Below are positions 52,147 to 56,379 of a stretch of 56,379 bases of DNA, piece by piece. The DNA comes from JBAZTO01 sp041661865. GTDB lineage: Bacteria > Planctomycetota > Phycisphaerae > SM23-33. Every line of letters starts with the position of its first letter. The stretch's first letter is position 1. The notes under the pieces were generated by a model. The model saw nothing but the letters and a program-made list of their open reading frames with translations. It was not told the origin of the DNA and did no database searches. The stretch covers positions 1-56,379 of the forward strand of contig JBAZTO010000023.1 of NCBI GenBank assembly GCA_041661865.1. The letters run 5' to 3'. The translations under genes and the position numbers were made by a program.

Positions 52147-53268
52147 ATGAACAGTCGCGAGGTGAAGAAACAACTGGCCAACCTGGCCGACGAACAGAAC
52201 GGCGCGGCGATGTACGAGGCGCTGGCGGACATCGAGAAAGATCCTCAACTGGCTGAGATCTACCGCCGCTTCGCCGTCGTCGAGCAGCGCCACGCGAAGG
52301 CGTGGAGTCAGAAGCTCCAGGACCAGGGCATCAGCGTCCCGCCGTTTCGTCTGGACTGGCGGACGAAGGCGCTGATCTTCCTGGCCAGGCGGCTGGGCGT
52401 CGCACTGGTGCTTCCGACGGTCACGGGGATGGAGCAGGTCAACGCCCAGAAGTACAGCCGCGACAGCGAGGCCGGCTTGATGGCGGGCGAAGAGGCATCC
52501 CACGCCCGCCTGCTGCGGCAGGTGGCCCAAAGCTCGCCCAACGGTCTGGGCGGCGGCGAACTGGCCAAGATCGAGGGACGCCACCGCGCCGGCGGAGGCA
52601 ACGCCTTGCGGGCCGCGGTCCTGGGCGCCAACGACGGCCTGGTGTCCAATCTCAGCCTGGTCATGGGCGTGGCCGGGGCTGAACTGGCCGGCTCGACGAT
52701 CCTGGTCACCGGTTTTGCCGGGCTGCTGGCCGGGGCCTGCTCGATGGCCCTGGGCGAGTGGCTCTCGGTGCAAAGTGCCCGCGAGCTGTTCCAGCGGCAG
52801 ATCGAGATCGAGACGGCGGAGGTGGCTTCGGTCCCCGAGGAGGAGGCCGAGGAACTGGCCCTGATCTACCAGTCCAAGGGCGTGGCGGCCGATCAGGCGA
52901 GGCAACTGGCCGATGAGATCATGAAGAACCCCGTCAGCGCCGTCCAAACCCTCACCCGCGAGGAACTGGCCATCGACCCAAATGAACTGGGCGGCTCGGC
53001 CTGGGTGGCTGCGATCACCTCGTTCGTCCTGTTCGCCGTCGGGGCGATCATCCCGGTCATTCCATTCATCCTGTTGAAGGGACACTACGCCATTGCCGGC
53101 AGCGCCGTCCTCAGCGCAGCCGGTCTGTTCGGCATCGGTGCGGCCATCACGCTCTTCACCGGACGGTCGGCGATCCGGTCGGGCCTGCGAATGGTGCTCT
53201 TCGGCCTGGCCGCCGCGGCCATCACGTTCATCATCGGAAGGTTGATCGGCGTGAGCATTACCGGTTAG
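52147..53268 (+). CDS. VIT1/CCC1 family iron/manganese transporter with ferritin-like N-terminal domain
   Basis: A 373-residue protein. Residues 1-135 resemble a rubrerythrin/ferritin-like helical domain with EQNGAAMYEALADIEKDPQLAEIYRRFAVVEQRHAKAW and a later GEEASHARLL; the Glu and ExxH pairs are diiron ligands. Residues about 145-373 are a VIT1/CCC1 transporter: LGANDGLVSNLSLVMGVAGA, SMALGEWLSVQSARELF, then three more hydrophobic segments. This MbfA-like layout is known for iron export in some bacteria. AAAGGAG lies six bases before ATG 52147; the ATG at 52141 is too close to it. Divergent from the cus operon, so both may belong to one metal-stress region. Confidence 0.87.
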   Translation: MNSREVKKQLANLADEQNGAAMYEALADIEKDPQLAEIYRRFAVVEQRHAKAWSQKLQDQGISVPPFRLDWRTKALIFLARRLGVALVLPTVTGMEQVNAQKYSRDSEAGLMAGEEASHARLLRQVAQSSPNGLGGGELAKIEGRHRAGGGNALRAAVLGANDGLVSNLSLVMGVAGAELAGSTILVTGFAGLLAGACSMALGEWLSVQSARELFQRQIEIETAEVASVPEEEAEELALIYQSKGVAADQARQLADEIMKNPVSAVQTLTREELAIDPNELGGSAWVAAITSFVLFAVGAIIPVIPFILLKGHYAIAGSAVLSAAGLFGIGAAITLFTGRSAIRSGLRMVLFGLAAAAITFIIGRLIGVSITG

Positions 53269-53296
53269 GCTCTGTCAGCCGTCAATTGATGGATCG

Positions 53297-53355
53297 GGTG
53301 CCGTGGTCGCGGCGTTTGCGACCACGTGGCCGCTGAGCACCGCGGCCACGGCACC
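53297..53355. repeat. Two-hairpin composite repeat, family B, complete copy
   Basis: GGTGCC (53297-53302) and GGCACC (53350-53355) enclose CGTGGTCGC (53302-53310), loop GGCGTTT, GCGACCACG (53318-53326), and CGTGGCCGC (53325-53333), loop TGAGCACC, GCGGCCACG (53342-53350). Both stems are perfect 9-bp pairs. It has the same plan as family A (3717) and keeps the first loop except for one base, but both stem sequences are different. Confidence 0.85.
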
Positions 53356-53394
53356 CCAGCTGACGGGCCCGTCAAAGATACGAAAGGACACCTG

Positions 53395-53847
53395 ATGATT
53401 CTGGACTCCCTGGACAATGCCGCCTTGTACGTTCCGATGCATCCGGGTTTTCGCGCAGCCTTCGACTACCTCCGGCGGACTCCGCTGGCCAACCTCAGCG
53501 ACGGCCGGCACGAGATCGACGCATCGCGCCTGTACCTGATCATGGCCCACTCGCCCTGCAAGGCTCGCCAGGCGGCCGTGATGGAGGCCCATCGCAAGTA
53601 CATCGACATCCAGATTCCGTTGAACCTTCGCGAAGAAATGGGCTGGTCGCCGCTGCCCCTGTGCCGCCAGACCCGGCAGGCCTACGACGAGGCAAAGGAT
53701 GCGGCGCTCTTTGCCGACCCGCCGCAATCGTGGATCGCCGTCGCACCCGGCAATTTCATCGTCTTCTTTCCCAATGACGCACACGCCCCGCTGGCCGGCG
53801 AGGGCGTCTCGCACAAGGCGGTAATCAAAATCGCCGTCGATTGGTGA
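53395..53847 (+). CDS. YhcH/YjgK/YiaL family protein (sugar anomerase-like)
   Basis: A 150-residue DUF386/YhcH-family protein. ASRLYLIMAHSPCK, EAHRKYIDIQIPL with the family's metal-binding E-x-H pattern, APGNFIVFFPNDAHAPL and a C-terminal VIKIAV strand match the cupin-like fold. E. coli YhcH (NanQ) is an anomerase of N-acetylneuraminate; related proteins serve other sugar pathways. No sialic acid genes are nearby, so the sugar is unknown. AAGGA six bases before ATG 53395 decides the start; the frame is open upstream only through repeat DNA. Confidence 0.88.
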   Translation: MILDSLDNAALYVPMHPGFRAAFDYLRRTPLANLSDGRHEIDASRLYLIMAHSPCKARQAAVMEAHRKYIDIQIPLNLREEMGWSPLPLCRQTRQAYDEAKDAALFADPPQSWIAVAPGNFIVFFPNDAHAPLAGEGVSHKAVIKIAVDW

Positions 53848-53890
53848 GGCCGGGCCGAAGGCCAATGGCCCGCCGCACTTGATCCGATAG

Positions 53891-53960
53891 GTGCCACGGC
53901 TGCGTCGTGCCCAGCCGTGCATCGCGCCGACACTGCAAACACCCGCCTGCCGGTAGGCGG
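53891..53960. repeat. Family A repeat copy 5 (inverted, worn)
   Basis: GATAGGTGCCACGGCTGC with hairpin CACGGCTGC (53895-53903)/CCAGCCGTG (53911-53919, one mismatch), then CCGACACTGCAAACACCCGCC. The orientation matches the copies at 9440 and 19081. It lies between convergent reading frames. Confidence 0.7.
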
Positions 53961-53980
53961 GCCCAACTACCGCCTTCGGC

Positions 53981-54064
53981 CTACTGCTGAATGTGGTGGA
54001 GAAGCCCCTTGAGGAAGTCCACGGCGACGAGAAGAACGATTGATGACCACCTATTGGCGAGCAT
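53981..54064 (-). CDS. Possible small hydrophobic protein (27 residues)
   Basis: ATG at 54064 is preceded by AGGAGGGACG, one of the best ribosome sites in the window, and opens a 27-codon frame (MLANRWSSIVLLVAVDF..., ending HHIQQ). The middle is hydrophobic enough to sit in a membrane. It lies 21 bases after the stop of the large membrane protein on the same strand and would be the end of that operon. Function unknown; short length keeps confidence modest. Confidence 0.42.
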   Translation of the reverse strand: MLANRWSSIVLLVAVDFLKGLLHHIQQ

Positions 54065-54085
54065 CGTCCCTCCTGTCTACTGTGT

Positions 54086-56116
54086 TTACCTGCGGAAGAC
54101 CCCAGCGGGGAGAGGTTGGAAAGAGTTAGGCCAGTCCTCGCCCATGAAAAACGCGACCTCGTGCCATTGACGCTGGCTGGCAGCGGCGAAGTATGCGTCC
54201 TGTGCGTGACGAGTCAGTGGAATGGAGACCAACGCTGCCAGAAGCATCGCCCCTGCCGCGAACATCGAGCAGACAGCGAACGTCTTGGCCACACGGCCAC
54301 GATAAGCGCGGTCGGCGGCCGTCCTGCGGACGCACAGACTGACAAAGACCACAATGAGCCACACGAGCAGCGTCACGACAATGTACAGGCCTGCAAGAAC
54401 CGCCATTTCCTGGCTGGGGCAATTGTGAATGACGCCAGACACTGCGGTAGCTAGAAACACCAGGCCCATGACGGGCCAGACCCAGCCGGTGGGTGTTGGC
54501 CGAGCCTCTGGCGACAGACGGGCGACGTGCCGGCTCAGCAGGCCAATGGCGATGAGCCACACTACCGCCAGGACGTAGCCCCATACCACCATCGCCCCGA
54601 CAATGTCGAGGTCAATCATGTCGATCGGCAAGAGCATGACGATTAACATGACGGCAACAATCGGGGCGACGATCATAGCCGCCAGTGCGGTACGCGATAC
54701 ACGGAGCGGCGACGCTCGGCGCGTCGGCCAGACAAACACGGCCATGCAAATCAGCGAGAGCACACCGGCCATGATTCCCGCACCGGCGAGCCACCAGGTC
54801 AGACCGCATGCGCGAACGTATCCGCGATACTGCTCTTCGCTATAGCCCACCGGGTCTTGGGTCTGGTAGATCTTTTGGGATATCTCCCTGAACTGCCCCT
54901 CCACGGCGCGCTCAAATCGTCGAACGGCCAGTACGTTTGTGATGCTTCCGTGTCCGGCCCAATACTCCAGCAAGTGTTCGGACGCGGATTTCATGCACGC
55001 TATACCTTCGAGTAAGTCAATCAGCGTTGCCCCCTCGCCCTGCACGGTCCACAGCTGCTCACCAAGCTTGTATGCGTGGCCATATAGCCGCAAGGCAAGT
55101 TCATCCCTGCCTGCCTTGGCCATATCGTCTCCTGCAAAGCACAGCAATTGCACCAATTCCCTTGTTTGCCGGCCGATCTCGTAAGTGGGCATCCCTTCGG
55201 TCCGTATGGCAATTTTCCAATGGATGGCCTGCGGATTTCTGAATCGCCATGCTTTCTTAAACAACTCAACACACTCGGTCCGATAGAGGTTGCGATTGCA
55301 TGTGGCGTGGCTGGCGGTAAGCAGGTCATCCGCGCGATGGGCGGCCTCCAGAAGAATGGTCGCGCCCTTGGACCCGTAAAGCTGCGAGGAGCTTTGGCTC
55401 GGGCACGTAGCCGTCATCATCACGTCTTCTGGGATTTCTTCGATCGCGGCACGAAGTTCAGCCAATGCCCCATCAATAGAATAGACCGCGTTGTTGGGGT
55501 CGATCTGTCCGGCGCGACGCCGTATGCATTGCTCGATTTGTGTCTTGCTCGGCTGCGATGCGGCTGTTGTCGGCTGGCTCCGAAAGCCGGTCGCGAGTTC
55601 GGGCCACGATGTTGTGTCGAATTTGTCTTCCCTCAGCGACAGGTACTGCCCCAGGAGAATTAGACGCTCGAATAAGGGCCGTTGGTTTGCATCCGCGTTG
55701 GCTAGGGCCAAGTGGCTAACCTCCGCAAACCAACGCCAATAGTGTCGGCGATCTTCATTACACTGAAACCAACCTCGCTGGACGATATTGTCATTAAACT
55801 CCGGCCCGCGCATGGCCAATCCCATGAGCGTAGCGGCGTCCTGCATGGCCGGGTGATTAGGATCGAAAGCGTTTTTCTGCCGCCCTATGAGGGGCAGCGG
55901 CCAGGGCGCATCGCAGTACTCCAACGCGGCGGTCACGACGTCCTTGGGAAAGTCCGCAACGGGCTTGGGCCTGAAGTAAAAAGCAGACTTCGACCACATC
56001 GACATCGCCACGGCTTCGCTGCAGGCCAAGTATCGATGCGACGCATAGTTGCCCGCGAGCCACAGGGCAACAGCCACCACTAGCAGCACCACCCACGCCT
56101 TCAAAGTGATTTTCAT
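54086..56116 (-). CDS. Large membrane protein of unknown function
   Basis: A 676-residue protein. One transmembrane helix lies at the N-terminus (about 7-25). A long helical extracytoplasmic part (about 30-440) has no recognisable motif and several scattered Cys. About six hydrophobic helices follow in the C-terminal third (about 445-650), including LIVMLLPIDMIDLDIVGAMVVWGYVLAVVWLIAIGL. I do not recognise a family. Base composition differs from neighbours: 27 of 60 bases at 55201-55260 are G or C. That may reflect transfer or relaxed selection. No clear ribosome site precedes ATG 56116. Confidence 0.75.
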   Translation of the reverse strand: MKITLKAWVVLLVVAVALWLAGNYASHRYLACSEAVAMSMWSKSAFYFRPKPVADFPKDVVTAALEYCDAPWPLPLIGRQKNAFDPNHPAMQDAATLMGLAMRGPEFNDNIVQRGWFQCNEDRRHYWRWFAEVSHLALANADANQRPLFERLILLGQYLSLREDKFDTTSWPELATGFRSQPTTAASQPSKTQIEQCIRRRAGQIDPNNAVYSIDGALAELRAAIEEIPEDVMMTATCPSQSSSQLYGSKGATILLEAAHRADDLLTASHATCNRNLYRTECVELFKKAWRFRNPQAIHWKIAIRTEGMPTYEIGRQTRELVQLLCFAGDDMAKAGRDELALRLYGHAYKLGEQLWTVQGEGATLIDLLEGIACMKSASEHLLEYWAGHGSITNVLAVRRFERAVEGQFREISQKIYQTQDPVGYSEEQYRGYVRACGLTWWLAGAGIMAGVLSLICMAVFVWPTRRASPLRVSRTALAAMIVAPIVAVMLIVMLLPIDMIDLDIVGAMVVWGYVLAVVWLIAIGLLSRHVARLSPEARPTPTGWVWPVMGLVFLATAVSGVIHNCPSQEMAVLAGLYIVVTLLVWLIVVFVSLCVRRTAADRAYRGRVAKTFAVCSMFAAGAMLLAALVSIPLTRHAQDAYFAAASQRQWHEVAFFMGEDWPNSFQPLPAGVFRR

Positions 56117-56291
56117 TTGGCGACCCCGTTCCTTTGATCCAAGCCATCGGCGGCAATTCTATCTTGGCTCTATCAGGTTTGCCACGCACAAAACCGCCTG
56201 CGGGGCAACGAATCCCGCTGGTATTCCAGTACGCCTGCTGGTCGGCAACGATCGCTGGTGTAACGTATTGTGTGTAAGTTTGGCGTTGGTT

Positions 56292-56344
56292 GTCATGGGC
56301 TGGAGCGGAGGCGAGCGTAGCGAGCCGCAGCGCAGGCCCATGAC
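56292..56344. repeat. GTCATGGGC hairpin with GGCGAGCGTAGCGAGCC core
   Basis: GTCATGGGC (56292-56300) and GCCCATGAC (56336-56344) are a perfect 9-bp inverted repeat. The interior continues roughly self-complementary, with AGCG/CGCT-like arms and a GGCGAGCG/CGAGCC centre. It could be a terminator or a transposable-element end, and lies close to the window edge. The rest of 56117-56379 shows no gene. Confidence 0.6.
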
Positions 56345-56379
56345 ACGGCGCAAAAAGTTGGGTACGTAATCCTTTTTTC

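Overview
The window reads as high-GC, Gram-negative, Planctomycetota-like DNA, most probably Phycisphaerae. The signs are Thr-Thr-Gln-Pro-Ala-Thr-Gln linkers in the giant sensor protein, a BlaI/M56 pair with many regulatory-like domains, ADP-heptose genes, and intergenic space full of small GC-rich hairpin repeats. This assignment is inference; no rRNA or phylogenetic marker alignment could be run. About 35 protein genes, one tRNA gene and many repeats are supported.

Layout. 1-505: repeats and a perfect 16-bp parS-like palindrome. 505-9391: an HKD-family phosphodiesterase, a large GH63/MGH1-like glycosidase with an inserted PA14 domain, the ADP-heptose genes hldE and gmhB with a DUF1015 gene, a small zinc-ribbon membrane protein and a zinc-less MDR dehydrogenase. 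9501-19037: priA, divergent from a receiver-only response regulator, then a tight cluster (M16 peptidase, cyclodeaminase-like protein, CxxC protein, lipoprotein, RDD membrane protein). 19477-29273: an S41 C-terminal protease, an HMGL-like aldolase, a tandem-ACT protein, HEAT-repeat and methyltransferase-like proteins, DUF3887-like and DUF547 proteins, truD and a PduO-type adenosyltransferase. 29740-36018: a TPR protein, an APH-fold kinase, an HTH regulator co-transcribed with a membrane protein behind a consensus promoter/operator, a GlcD-type flavoprotein and an FHA-GAF histidine kinase.

36019-43202: a blaI-blaR1-type operon whose sensor is 2265 residues long and joins an M56 metalloprotease to seven carboxypeptidase-regulatory-like repeats, a secretin-like region and ankyrin repeats. 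Then come tRNA-Arg(UCU), a CurA-like reductase, a cusCBA-type Cu/Ag efflux operon, a divergent VIT1/CCC1 transporter with a ferritin-like N-terminus, a YhcH-family protein, and a low-GC membrane protein with a small ORF after it.

The most unusual signal is between the genes. Several repeat families consist of one hairpin, or of two tandem hairpins enclosed by an outer inverted repeat (GGTGCC...GGCACC or GGTACC...GGTACC). Stems differ between copies but stay paired, while one loop word (GGYGTTT) is kept. Many copies lie between convergent genes. A related non-autonomous transposon-like element (120 and 129 bp, 16-bp terminal repeats, CTAA/TTAG flanks) is present twice. A second theme is promoters whose -10 box lies only 7-9 bases before the ATG, which suggests leaderless mRNAs for hldE, priA, the HEAT protein and the DUF547 lipoprotein.
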